Notes under the pieces: model-generated
Told to the model about the DNA's origin: nothing
The model's input: only the letters and a program-made list of their open reading frames with translations
Database searches by the model: none
Program-made: the position numbers and the translations under genes
In this document: piece after piece, positions 17,137 to 25,763 of the stretch
Position numbering within the stretch: the first letter of the stretch is position 1
Layout of the letters: every line of letters starts with the position of its first letter
Assembly (NCBI RefSeq): GCF_002419965.1
Contig: NZ_DIHC01000032.1
Coordinates: forward strand, 1 to 42,678
Reading direction: 5' to 3'
Source of the DNA: Pseudomonas sp. UBA5706
Lineage (GTDB): Bacteria > Pseudomonadota > Gammaproteobacteria > Pseudomonadales > Pseudomonadaceae
DNA: 42,678 nt

Positions 17137-17596
17137 GTTGCAGGCTCGCTTCTGCAGAAAGGTAGGTGGGCAGGTTCGGTACGTCGCCGATTCCGGGCAA
17201 CTTCAAAACCGGCACGACATGGGTCAGCTTGCTTTTGGGGTAATCGATGCGAACCCTGAGCAGCTTTCCATCGAAGGTGATCGCCGCGTCGGAAGCGGCA
17301 TTGAACGCAATTGCCGGCGGGAGCCAGGACAGCTGGCTGGTCAATGCCGTCGTCGCCTGGGTGGTGACGAGATTGGCATAATCGGCGGCACTGGTGCCGG
17401 CGCCGGGGCTGATGGCGACGCTTTGGCGAACAGCCTCGGCGGTCGCATTGTTGAAGGACTGCATCATCAGCAACGGCAGGCTATAGGTCACCAGCCCGTA
17501 AAAAATCGCGAAGAAGATCACGAACACCAACGCGAATTCGATGGCCGCTGCGCCGCGTTGCCTGGCGGAACAAAACTTGCGGGGGATACTGCGCAT
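17126..17596 (-). CDS. TadE-like minor pseudopilin
   Basis: A TadE-type protein of about 156 residues (PA4294-like). A short basic leader ends in RQRG followed by AAAIEFALVFVIFFAIFYG: cleavage by the prepilin peptidase after the Gly would leave the conserved Glu at position +5 of the mature protein. The rest is periplasmic. The neighbouring divergent gene encodes the peptidase FppA. ATG 17596 is preferred because a GGGT-type site lies upstream and because it leaves room for divergent promoters; an in-frame ATG at 17629 would add 11 residues. Its 3' end overlaps the pprA start. Confidence 0.82.
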   Translation of the reverse strand: MRSIPRKFCSARQRGAAAIEFALVFVIFFAIFYGLVTYSLPLLMMQSFNNATAEAVRQSVAISPGAGTSAADYANLVTTQATTALTSQLSWLPPAIAFNAASDAAITFDGKLLRVRIDYPKSKLTHVVPVLKLPGIGDVPNLPTYLSAEASLQLAP

Positions 17597-17671
17597 GCCG
17601 ACGTCTACCCTGACAGTGCTACCGTGCATGGAGCATAGATTCTTTACAGAAAACAGGACGTGTTTTACCCA

Positions 17672-18142
17672 ATGAATTTATTTTTTCTACTGCTGTGGTT
17701 TGCCGTTTGCGCGGACCAGGACGCGCGCAGCAGGCGGGTTTCAAACGTATTGACCCTGGGTGCCGGGCTGTTGGCGCTGGTTTATCTGCTGATCAACGGT
17801 AGCAGTTGGCTGGGTGCGCCGATGCCGCAGGCAGGCTGGGCGTTGTTGCTGACCCTGGGGCTCACACTGCCCGGTTATGCGTTGGGCAGGCTCGGTGCGG
17901 GGGATGTGAAATTGCTGGCGGCCTTGGCGCTCGCCAGTGATCAGTTGCATGTGCTGGGAACGTTCATCGGCGCTGGCGTGGCCCACATTGTGTGGCTGAT
18001 GACGCGTCAAAAAGTCTGGCCCCATGCCGGTCAATGGGTTACGGCTCGCTACTCTCACCTCGTACCGCAAGCGTCAAACAAACTGCCTTTCGTGCCTTTT
18101 TTGTTCGTCGGTTTCCTCATCACTGCGTTTTGGATCCGCTAG
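17672..18142 (+). CDS. fppA: Flp prepilin peptidase FppA (A24 family)
   Basis: A 156-residue integral membrane aspartyl protease that cleaves the leader of Flp prepilin and TadE-like pseudopilins. Catalytic Asp17 (DARSRRVSN, matching the family DxxxxxIPN) and Asp78 in GAGD are present. The protein is the short TadV-like form without the N-terminal methyltransferase domain of PilD, as expected for type IVb systems. A GTG at 17660 would add four residues but its only ribosome binding site is too close; the ATG at 17672 is about 13 bases from AGGA. The start is therefore uncertain by a few codons. Confidence 0.88.
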   Translation: MNLFFLLLWFAVCADQDARSRRVSNVLTLGAGLLALVYLLINGSSWLGAPMPQAGWALLLTLGLTLPGYALGRLGAGDVKLLAALALASDQLHVLGTFIGAGVAHIVWLMTRQKVWPHAGQWVTARYSHLVPQASNKLPFVPFLFVGFLITAFWIR

Positions 18143-18294
18143 TCGAATTGCCATCACACTCTATGTACATAGTAGGAAAGTGCGTCTAGTTTTGTTCCCA
18201 CGCCCGGGCAGAGAACTGTCCTGCAGTGGATTGCCATAACGGATAGGCAAGGTCCCGGGCCGGGTTCGGTCGTAGTCGCAGCAGGGAGTCGCGC

Positions 18295-19065
18295 GTGAAC
18301 AATCAATCGGCAGTCAAGGTTCTGGTGGTCGACGATCAGCCATTGATCGTTGACGAAATCAAAGAGTTTCTGGACAGCAGTGGGTACAGTTGCGTGCCTT
18401 GCTATTCCAGTCGAGAAGCATTGGAGCGGTTTCGCAACGACACCACCATCGCCATCGTTCTGTGTGATCTGGATATGCCAGGTTTGAACGGGATTGAGCT
18501 GGTGGAAGCCATGAAAGTGCTGGCGGGCAAGCAACGTCTCTTCGAATCGATCATGCTGACCGGCCGCGCTGAAAAACAGGACGTGATCAAGGCGCTGCGG
18601 GCGGGGATCGCCGATTACTACCAAAAACCGGTGGACCTGAATGAATTGCTCGAAGGAGTCAAGCGCCAGGAGGAATCGCTTGGAGAAAGGGCCAAGAATG
18701 TGCAACACCTTGGCCATCTCAACGACAAGCTACAGTTCCTGGCGGCCTCGATCGACGACCTCTACCAGGACCTGGATAAGTCCCGACAAATCGCTCAGGC
18801 AACGGTGGCGTCCGAAGGCGACGCCGAATCAGAAATCCCGGCCATCTTCGATCCACTCTCCCCCCGGCAACTGGACGTCGCCAGGCTGGTGAGCAAGGGC
18901 CAGACCAACTATCAGATCGCCTGCGAACTGGGGATCACCGAAAACACCGTCAAACTCTACGTGTCGCAAATTTTGCGTCTGACCCACTTGCACAACCGGA
19001 CCCAGCTGGCGCTGGCTCTGTCGCCCAACAACAACGCCGCAAGGGGGCGGGTGACTGCGCATTAG
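18295..19065 (+). CDS. pprB: Response regulator PprB (receiver + LuxR-type DNA-binding domain)
   Basis: A 256-residue transcription regulator. The N-terminal receiver domain has Asp13/Asp14 (VVDDQP), phospho-acceptor Asp58 in LCDLDMPG, the Thr/Ser position in MLTGR, and the conserved Lys in YYQKPVD. A linker is followed by a LuxR/GerE-type helix-turn-helix: LSPRQLDVARLVSKG, then NYQIACELGITENTVKLYVS. The start is GTG 18295 with CAGGGAG about 8 bases upstream. PprB of P. aeruginosa activates the flp-tad-rcp genes. A half-site AGTAGGAAA (18171-18179) upstream matches half of the palindrome in the flp region. Confidence 0.92.
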   Translation: MNNQSAVKVLVVDDQPLIVDEIKEFLDSSGYSCVPCYSSREALERFRNDTTIAIVLCDLDMPGLNGIELVEAMKVLAGKQRLFESIMLTGRAEKQDVIKALRAGIADYYQKPVDLNELLEGVKRQEESLGERAKNVQHLGHLNDKLQFLAASIDDLYQDLDKSRQIAQATVASEGDAESEIPAIFDPLSPRQLDVARLVSKGQTNYQIACELGITENTVKLYVSQILRLTHLHNRTQLALALSPNNNAARGRVTAH

Positions 19066-19229
19066 AAGGCCGCGGGGCAGTCAGGTGAGCGCTGCGTGAA
19101 TACCGCGCTCGCAGCTGTCGTACCTGCGTTCTCTCACTCAGTGATTACACCTTGCAGATCATCACTCTCCCCGCGTAGCGACCGGCGGTGGCGCTCCCGA
19201 GCATCCCACCGCAGGCACGCGGCCCTCTG

Positions 19230-19508
19230 TCAATTTCTCCCGGCACTCCCTGACCCGGACGAACTTTCTTCCTTTTTGCGCTCATAAAACTCAGGAATCG
19301 GGTGCTGGTAGCTGTTGAGCCAGCGCTGCAGGCTCAGGTCCCGCTCGGCGGGCGCCTGGGGCTGGGGAAGGTTCGAGGCAGCCCTGCCGCTGGCTTGCAG
19401 CTGCAGCCAGGCCTCCGTCTGCTTCTGAGAAGATGCGTCCGGTTCGATCGCCATGGCGGGCACGCTCAGGGCCAGCAGCCACAGGCCATTCAACAGCACG
19501 TTTTTCAT
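19230..19508 (-). CDS. DUF3613 protein, last gene of the tad operon
   Basis: A 92-residue exported protein: signal peptide ending in AMA (about residue 20), then the DUF3613 pattern EAWLQLQASGRAAS and ERDLSLQRWLNSYQHPIPEF, and a Ser/Gly tail. It overlaps the tadD stop by 4 bases and closes the operon (PA4298-like by position). The role is unknown; placement suggests a periplasmic helper of the Flp pilus. Confidence 0.8.
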   Translation of the reverse strand: MKNVLLNGLWLLALSVPAMAIEPDASSQKQTEAWLQLQASGRAASNLPQPQAPAERDLSLQRWLNSYQHPIPEFYERKKEESSSGSGSAGRN

Positions 19509-20230
19509 GGATGTCTCCCGGCAGCGGCGGTCGGATCGGTGGCCACGGCAACCTTGTCCGGTCTGATCGTGGCACCGGGTGTGGTTTTGAGTTTTTCTGC
19601 ACGGGCCTGGGCGTCGTTTACCTGTTCAGGCGATAGCCCTAGCCGTGAGACCCACTCGGCAGCCTGCGTCCAGTCGTCCTGATAGATCAGCAACGTCACC
19701 ATATTCAGCGCCGCCAGGTTGTCCTGTTGCTTGAGTTCCATCGCGGTGAGGAACTGGAAGCGCGCCTGCTCAAGTTTGCGCTGATTGAGGTAAACCACCC
19801 CAAGATCGTTGCGGATTTTCTCGTCGGTGGGCGACAGTTTTACCGCCGCCTGCAGGTGCCTCAGCGCCGCATCGTTATCGCCTCGCGCCACGGCAAGTTG
19901 CCCCAGGCCGTGTTCGCCTTCGGCCGCGCGACAGGTGCCCAGAAGGCTTTTGTACAGCGGTTCGGCTTCATCGCTGCCCAATAGACGCAGCACCCGCGCC
20001 TTGCGCAGCCGAACCTCGGCCAAATTCGACGGCAGCCCTTCCAGGTGCGCCAGGCTTGCATGCAGGCGTCCTTCGTCCGCCATGTCCTGTGCCATGTTCA
20101 GCGCCAGTTCCTGATCGGAGGTGGGTTTGCCACAGCTGCTCCCGGTGGCCTGTGCCAGCCAGGGCGCACTGCCATCGCTGGCGCAACCACCGAGCAGCAC
20201 CAGGCCCAATGCCGCAATCACTGCTTTCAT
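19505..20230 (-). CDS. tadD: Tad pilus TPR lipoprotein TadD
   Basis: A 241-residue lipoprotein (lipobox LLGGC, Cys16) with tetratricopeptide repeats at about 90-190 (e.g. LGQLAVARGDNDAALRHLQA, then NDLGVVYLNQRKLEQARFQF). TadD is thought to act as the pilotin-like partner that helps the RcpA secretin reach the outer membrane. A good ribosome binding site (AGGGAGGT on the minus strand) precedes the ATG. It follows tadC by 9 bases and overlaps the DUF3613 gene by 4. Confidence 0.88.
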   Translation of the reverse strand: MKAVIAALGLVLLGGCASDGSAPWLAQATGSSCGKPTSDQELALNMAQDMADEGRLHASLAHLEGLPSNLAEVRLRKARVLRLLGSDEAEPLYKSLLGTCRAAEGEHGLGQLAVARGDNDAALRHLQAAVKLSPTDEKIRNDLGVVYLNQRKLEQARFQFLTAMELKQQDNLAALNMVTLLIYQDDWTQAAEWVSRLGLSPEQVNDAQARAEKLKTTPGATIRPDKVAVATDPTAAAGRHP

Positions 20231-20239
20231 TCGACCTCC

Positions 20240-21127
20240 CTAATGCGAACCCAATGCCTTGCCGATGGCGATAAAGCCCGGCCCGGCCAGTACGATCAAC
20301 AACGCTGGAAACAGAAACACCATCATCACCACCGACATTTTTGCCGACAGCTTGGAGATGTACTCCTGCAAGCGCGTCAGACGACGGTCATCGATCAACT
20401 GCTTGAGCGCCAGCAGCGACTTCATCGCCCCGCCGCCCTGTTGAATCAGTTGATTGAGAATCACGCAGGTGTCACTGAACTCGTCGACCGCCAACACCGA
20501 GGCCATCTTGGTCAGCTCGTTGCCCAGCTCAAGGCCTGAATCAACGCGCACCAGCATCAGTCGCAGCTCCGACGACAACACGGGCAACAGCCGTTGGCCT
20601 TCATTGCCGAGCACACGCAGCGCCTGTTCAACCGCCATGCCGGACTCGAACAGGATGCGCAACAACGGAATGAATACGGAAATCTCCGCCACGACCTGCT
20701 TTTGTCGGCGCGCCGCCGCCTGCGCAAGCACTCGCTTGGGCGCCAGATAACCCAGGCCAAGGGCAAACAGGGGCGCCATGACCGGGTACGTGATGTCCGA
20801 GAAAAACAGCATCTGGATAGCCATGACCAGGCAGAGCGTCACCACGGGCACCCCCACCTGACACGCCGCGAATAGCGATCGCTGGCTGGCCCGGCGCCAG
20901 CCGATGCGGTTGAGCAGGACCTGGGTTTCACTGTCCAGACTAACCGCGCGCTGCCCCAGAGGACTGTCGCCGAGCAGGCGCATCAGCGTACCGACCCGAC
21001 TGTCGCGCACCATCACGCCTTGCAGGCGCGACATCACTACGCGCTCGTTGCGTCGTTGGCGAGCGACCGTTAGCAACAGGAAAAACCCGGCGGCCACAAA
21101 CATCAACCCACTGAGCAGCAAGGCCAT
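20240..21127 (-). CDS. tadC: Tad pilus inner-membrane platform protein TadC
   Basis: A 295-residue member of the T2SF (GspF-like) family. It has an N-terminal membrane helix (SGLMFVAAGFFLLL), a middle pair around 95-140, the cytoplasmic T2SF domain with FIPLLRILFESGMAVEQAL and QLIQQGGGAMKSLLALKQ, and a C-terminal helix pair ending in LLIVLAGPGFIAIG. TadC works with TadB as the platform that the TadA ATPase turns. It ends one base before nothing else than a short gap to tadD; the tadB stop is 1 base upstream of its start. Confidence 0.88.
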   Translation of the reverse strand: MALLLSGLMFVAAGFFLLLTVARQRRNERVVMSRLQGVMVRDSRVGTLMRLLGDSPLGQRAVSLDSETQVLLNRIGWRRASQRSLFAACQVGVPVVTLCLVMAIQMLFFSDITYPVMAPLFALGLGYLAPKRVLAQAAARRQKQVVAEISVFIPLLRILFESGMAVEQALRVLGNEGQRLLPVLSSELRLMLVRVDSGLELGNELTKMASVLAVDEFSDTCVILNQLIQQGGGAMKSLLALKQLIDDRRLTRLQEYISKLSAKMSVVMMVFLFPALLIVLAGPGFIAIGKALGSH

Positions 21128-21128
21128 A

Positions 21129-22016
21129 TCAAATGCTCCGCATCATCCGCCACAGTGCCAGGCATCCCAAGGTCTGCATGGCAAACGCAACCATCAGCAT
21201 CGTCCTGCCGCTGTCGTCATTCCACATGTGCAGCAGGTAGCTGGGGTTTGCGATCAAAAAGTACGCCACCATGCCCACCGGCAGCAGCGCCAGCACCACG
21301 GAGGTCATGCGGGTTTCTCCGGTCATCGCCTTGAGCTGCCGCGTCGCCTGTTCGCGCTCGCGGATCAGCCGGATCAGGTTGTCCAGCAACTCACTGGCGT
21401 TGCCGCCATAGCGGTGGTTGACCCGTAACCCCATGGCGAACAGCTGAAACTCATCACGCTCGTACAGCTCGGCAAAGTCCTGAACCGCATCCGGCAGGGG
21501 CACACCCAATTGCACGTTGCGCTTGATCCGCGACATTGCCTCGTTCAGCGGATACCCCGCAGAGTCGATCCCGTGCAATACCGCATCCCCCAAGGTGCGA
21601 CCGGATTTCAGGCTGCGCACGGCATGATCGAGCAATGGCGGCAGTTGCTCGATCATGCGGCGCACGCGGCGCTGATAACGAAAGCTGACATACAGGCGCA
21701 GCAGGATCACAGGCAACAGCACGCCCAGCGCCAGCCCGAACCCTTCGTCGAGCACATAGCCCACCAGCATCGTTACCAACCAGATGGTCAAGGCCAATGG
21801 CAGGCGCTCGGTAGGGCGACCCAGGCCGGCACGCAAAAAAGCGCGTTCAATGCGCGCAAGGCCCGGGCTCGACGCCGCAGACTCAGGTCGGCCCAACGAC
21901 AGACGCGACATGATTCGCTCGTTGGCCCCCTGGTTCAGGCCGCGATAGAACAGATAAAACGACAGGCCCATCAGCAACATGAACACCAGCCCGAGGATGA
22001 TTGCCCCTTTCACCAT
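21129..22016 (-). CDS. tadB: Tad pilus inner-membrane platform protein TadB
   Basis: A 295-residue T2SF-family membrane protein, paralogous to TadC. The first helix (IILGLVFMLLMGLSFYLFY) is followed by a pair near 80-110 and the T2SF domain (PPLLDHAVRSLKSGRTLGDAV, then GMRVNHRYGGNASELLDNL written here with LRVNHRYGGN), then C-terminal helices. With TadC it forms the motor platform in the inner membrane. It lies 17 bases after tadA and almost touches tadC. Confidence 0.9.
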   Translation of the reverse strand: MVKGAIILGLVFMLLMGLSFYLFYRGLNQGANERIMSRLSLGRPESAASSPGLARIERAFLRAGLGRPTERLPLALTIWLVTMLVGYVLDEGFGLALGVLLPVILLRLYVSFRYQRRVRRMIEQLPPLLDHAVRSLKSGRTLGDAVLHGIDSAGYPLNEAMSRIKRNVQLGVPLPDAVQDFAELYERDEFQLFAMGLRVNHRYGGNASELLDNLIRLIREREQATRQLKAMTGETRMTSVVLALLPVGMVAYFLIANPSYLLHMWNDDSGRTMLMVAFAMQTLGCLALWRMMRSI

Positions 22017-22033
22017 GAACCTCCGTGGCTCAT

Positions 22034-23293
22034 TTAGTAGTCCATGTGCCGCAGCTTGTCGCCGGCAGGGTTGATGGCCTCTCGCAGGAAGCCGAAGCCC
22101 GAGCGCCGGTCGAGCCGGAATAGGGTGTTGGTGACGTAGACGTCATCGCGCACGCCTACCACTTCCACGACCTCGCTGACGCAACGCCGGCCATCGGGCA
22201 TGCGCGTCAGCTGGATGATCACGTCAAGCGCTGCGCAGATCATCTGCCGCAGGGTTTTCTCGGCGATCTGCCGGCCCGTCAGGCCCACCAGGGTTTCCAA
22301 TCGCAACAGGGCATCCTGGGCGTTGTTGGCGTGCACGGTACTCATCGAGCCGTCGTGACCGGTGTTCATGGCCGTCAGCACGTCGAGCACTTCCACGCCG
22401 CGAATCTCGCCGAGGATGATTCGGTCCGGACGCATCCGCAGCGCGTTGCGGATCAGGTCGCTGGAACGCACCTCACCGTGGCCTTCGGCATTGGGTGGCC
22501 GCGTTTCCAGGCGTACCACGTGAGGGTGCCCAAGCTGCAATTCGGCGACGTCTTCGATGGTCACCAGGCGTTGCTGGGTTTGAATCATCTGGCTCAGGAC
22601 ATTGAGCATGGTGGTCTTGCCCGTGCCCGTACCGCCGCTGATGAGGATGTTGCAGCGCTTGCTCACGGCGCTTTCCAGAAACTCGTAAATCGGTTGGTCG
22701 ATGGTCTGCATGGCGACCAGGTCGGCGCTCTTGAGCATGTCCTTGCGGAATTTCCGAATCGATACACAGGGGCCATCCAGCGCAATCGGCGGGATGATGG
22801 CGTTGACCCGGCTGCCATCGGGCAGGCGCGCATCGACCATCGGCGAAGACTCATCCAGACGCCTGCCCAGCGGCGCAAGAATGCGCTGAATCACTCGCTC
22901 GACGTGGTGCGAATCGATAAAGCGCAAGTCCGAGTGATGCAACACGCCGTCGCGCTCGATGAACACTTTGTTCGGGCCGTTGACCAGAATCTCGGTAACC
23001 GACTTGTCGCGCAGCAGCACTTCGAGTGGGCCGAAGCCGGTGAGCTCATCCACCAGTTCCTCGGCCAGACGCTCCATTTCGTAGCGCGAAACCGCCAGGC
23101 GCAAGCGCGCCACGTACTCGGCGACCTTGTCGGCGACGAACTGGGCCAGTGCCGTGCGCGTGCCCTCCAGCAGGTTGCGCCCGCTCTCTTCGATGGCATC
23201 GATGATGTAGCGATGCAGGACCAGCTTCAGGCCCTGGCCGTCGCCTCCTTCCTGCGGGCGGGCTGAAACGCCAAAGAGTTTTTCACCTTTCAT
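22034..23293 (-). CDS. tadA: Tad pilus assembly ATPase TadA (CpaF family)
   Basis: A 419-residue hexameric secretion ATPase (GspE/VirB11 superfamily) that powers pilus extension and, in Tad systems, probably retraction. Walker A is GGTGTGKT at 220-227, the Asp box follows (VTIEDVAEL), the Walker B-like segment is RIILGEIRG (about 291-299), and the His box contains MNTGHDGSMSTVHAN. The N-terminal part (1-200) is the CpaF-type domain. The start overlaps the tadZ stop as ATGA, so the two are coupled. Confidence 0.95.
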   Translation of the reverse strand: MKGEKLFGVSARPQEGGDGQGLKLVLHRYIIDAIEESGRNLLEGTRTALAQFVADKVAEYVARLRLAVSRYEMERLAEELVDELTGFGPLEVLLRDKSVTEILVNGPNKVFIERDGVLHHSDLRFIDSHHVERVIQRILAPLGRRLDESSPMVDARLPDGSRVNAIIPPIALDGPCVSIRKFRKDMLKSADLVAMQTIDQPIYEFLESAVSKRCNILISGGTGTGKTTMLNVLSQMIQTQQRLVTIEDVAELQLGHPHVVRLETRPPNAEGHGEVRSSDLIRNALRMRPDRIILGEIRGVEVLDVLTAMNTGHDGSMSTVHANNAQDALLRLETLVGLTGRQIAEKTLRQMICAALDVIIQLTRMPDGRRCVSEVVEVVGVRDDVYVTNTLFRLDRRSGFGFLREAINPAGDKLRHMDY

Positions 23294-24489
23294 TTACGCT
23301 CCCCCAATAGACGTCCCAGCCAACCTTCGCGCTTTTTTTCCGAGGCCGGTGCGTGACTGGCCAGCCGTTCGCCAAGGGTGCGCAGACCGGTGCTCAGGGA
23401 CTCGCGCGGTGAGATTTCGAACAATGCCAGCCCCTGATTTTTTGCGTTCAGGCGCAGTTCCGGGCTCAGCGGCAGCACCGCCATCGCGGGCAGGCCAAAG
23501 GTCTTCTCCAGCGCCTGTGAATTGGGGGTGACGTGGCGCATGTATTTGTCCACCAATAAACCTCCTTGTTGCAGCTTCAGACCCTTCTCGCGCCAAAGCG
23601 TGAGAATCGCCAGGTTGCGGCGGCACTCGATGACGTTCTGGTCGACGTACCACAGCAACTGATCGCAATGGGCAACGAAGGTCCGTAACGACTGACTGTC
23701 CGGTTGCCCGACCAGATTGACGACCACGTGCTGGAAATGCTGACGCAGGGCGCTGAGCAACATGTACAGCTCCGCCGCGCTGGTGTGCTCCAGTGACATG
23801 TCATCGTCGCCGTAGGCCAGAATGCGCAACTGAGAGGGATGAACCGTGAAGGCACTGTCGATCAACGTTGAGTCCAGGCGACGCAGGTGGCGCAGTGCGT
23901 CGCCGAAGTTGAACGAGGATTCAAGGCTTAGCATCGCCAGACTGTCGCCCCGGGGCATGCCCAGATCCAGCAACAAGGTGCGCTGCCCTTTCTGCTGCGC
24001 CACCAGCGCCAGATGTGCCGACACCAACGCGCCGTCGCCATCGCATTGCGCGCCATAGATGACGGTCAGGCTGCCCATGTTCGGATTGGGAGCAGCTGCA
24101 GGCAGGCGTTTACTCAGGCGCCGAACCAACCCTGCGACCTCACTGGACCGCGAGCCATAGGCCACGAAATCCCGCGCACCGGCGCGCATGGCATTGAGTA
24201 CCAACTGGTTATCCATGCCATCGCCAAGGGCCACGATGGCTAGCATCGGCTTGGCTTCCAGCGCACCTTCGATCAGCGCGCTCTGGTTCACCAGGTGCTC
24301 CCGATCAAGCCCCACGAACACCACGCTGGCAAAGGTCACGTCGACCAGCGCGAGCAGTTCGTCGAGGCTGCCGGTCCCGGCACTGACCACCTGCCCAAGC
24401 GGCAACAGCGCGGCCTGCAGCCATTCCAGATCGGTGTTATTGCGGGTGATGGCCAGGAAGGTCTGGCTCAGGCTGGGTCCCTGGCTCAT
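23290..24489 (-). CDS. tadZ: Tad pilus localisation protein TadZ (CpaE-like)
   Basis: A 399-residue protein of the CpaE/TadZ group, which places the pilus machine at a cell pole. It has an atypical receiver-like N-terminal domain (about 10-125) and a C-terminal ParA/MinD-like ATPase domain. The Walker A region reads YGAQCDGDGALVSA (about 145-158) in place of the usual KGGxGKT, so nucleotide binding is likely weak or lost; LLLDLGMPRGD matches the switch region. It overlaps both rcpA and tadA by 4 bases. Confidence 0.87.
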   Translation of the reverse strand: MSQGPSLSQTFLAITRNNTDLEWLQAALLPLGQVVSAGTGSLDELLALVDVTFASVVFVGLDREHLVNQSALIEGALEAKPMLAIVALGDGMDNQLVLNAMRAGARDFVAYGSRSSEVAGLVRRLSKRLPAAAPNPNMGSLTVIYGAQCDGDGALVSAHLALVAQQKGQRTLLLDLGMPRGDSLAMLSLESSFNFGDALRHLRRLDSTLIDSAFTVHPSQLRILAYGDDDMSLEHTSAAELYMLLSALRQHFQHVVVNLVGQPDSQSLRTFVAHCDQLLWYVDQNVIECRRNLAILTLWREKGLKLQQGGLLVDKYMRHVTPNSQALEKTFGLPAMAVLPLSPELRLNAKNQGLALFEISPRESLSTGLRTLGERLASHAPASEKKREGWLGRLLGERK

Positions 24490-25742
24490 TGGGATAACCC
24501 GCTACGGCGATCGAAACGGCCGTTTTCCAGAAAGTACAGGTTGAGAAAGCTCGGGTCGTAGTTGCGCAGTCCTTCTCCCGGCAACGATGGCAGCGGGGCG
24601 TTGACCGCCATCGGCTGAACCAGATGCGGGGTGACGATCATCAGCAATTCACGCTCGTCGCGGTTGATTTGCGAGCTGCGAAACAGCGCCCCCAGGATCG
24701 GGATGTCGCCAAGGCCCGGGAACTTGTCCACCGCCGCGATATTGCTGGTGTTGATCAAACCGCTGATGACGAAGCTTTCGCCATCGGCCAGCGACACGCT
24801 GGTGTCGGTCCTGCGCACGTTCAGCGCAGGAACCGTCGTCCCGGCGATGGTCACGCCGGCGCTAAAGTCCAGTTCGCTGACCTCAGGGGCGACTTTCAGC
24901 ACAATGCGATGACGCCCCACCACCGTCGGCGTCAGGGTCAGACGCACACCGTATTCCTTGTACTCGATGGAAATGCCGTTGCTTTCACCATTGGGCACCG
25001 GCACTGGAAACTCGCCGCCGGCCAGAAAGCTTGCGCTCTGCCCGCTGAGGGCGACCAGGCTAGGCCGGGCCAGGGTGTAGGCGAACCCGCTGCTTTCCAT
25101 GGCATTGAGCATGCCGAGCACTTTGCTGCTGCCGCCGCCCCAGACGATGTTGAAGGTGTTGTTGTTCAACGCAATACCCGGCTGCGTTTTGCCTACGGAT
25201 CCCGGCGTCACGCTCACGCCCGGCACAGTACCGGGCGCGCCGAACAGGAAGTTGTTCGACCCCCTGCCAAAGATCGAGGTGCTGGCTTCCTTGAGCTTGG
25301 TTCGGCTGACCTCGACGAAACGGATGTCGGTCTGCACCTGACTGGGCAGCAGCGGGTCTTCGGAGGGCGGCAGCTGCGCGTCGGTCAATGCGGCTTTGGC
25401 GGTGCCGCGCACGAACACCATGCTTTGGCGGGGCGAGGTGGAGCAGGCGGTCCAGATCATCAAGCTGGTGGTGCCAGGCCCAACGCCGGTCAGCAGGAAG
25501 CCGCCGTTATCGTCACCGTTGACGTGCACATCGGCAATCTTCGGATCGCCCACCGCCAGGCGCGTAATGGCAACGGGCGAACGAACGTCCTGTTGCACCC
25601 CTTGAACGATTTCCATCGCCGCAGGCATGGCCGACAACGTCGAGCATCCCGCAGGCGCTGCCATTGCCAGGCCCTGGCACAGCCCCGCAGACACCAAGGC
25701 CAATACGATGCGATTCGCTACCGGTTTGAAACAGCTGCTCAT
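24486..25742 (-). CDS. rcpA: Flp pilus secretin RcpA (CpaC family)
   Basis: A 418-residue outer-membrane secretin that forms the pore for the Flp pilus. It has a signal peptide (ALVSAGLCQGLAMA, about 14-27), the N0-like/BON region (60-130), and the secretin domain from about 135 to the end, with ALNVRRTDTSVSLADGESFVISGL and FPGLGDIPILGALFRS as clear secretin signatures. ATG 25742 has AAGGA 9 bases upstream; a TTG at 25751 would be too close to it. It overlaps tadZ by 4 bases and follows rcpC closely. Confidence 0.92.
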   Translation of the reverse strand: MSSCFKPVANRIVLALVSAGLCQGLAMAAPAGCSTLSAMPAAMEIVQGVQQDVRSPVAITRLAVGDPKIADVHVNGDDNGGFLLTGVGPGTTSLMIWTACSTSPRQSMVFVRGTAKAALTDAQLPPSEDPLLPSQVQTDIRFVEVSRTKLKEASTSIFGRGSNNFLFGAPGTVPGVSVTPGSVGKTQPGIALNNNTFNIVWGGGSSKVLGMLNAMESSGFAYTLARPSLVALSGQSASFLAGGEFPVPVPNGESNGISIEYKEYGVRLTLTPTVVGRHRIVLKVAPEVSELDFSAGVTIAGTTVPALNVRRTDTSVSLADGESFVISGLINTSNIAAVDKFPGLGDIPILGALFRSSQINRDERELLMIVTPHLVQPMAVNAPLPSLPGEGLRNYDPSFLNLYFLENGRFDRRSGLSQ

Positions 25743-25763
25743 CAAATGCAATCCTTGCTCGAA

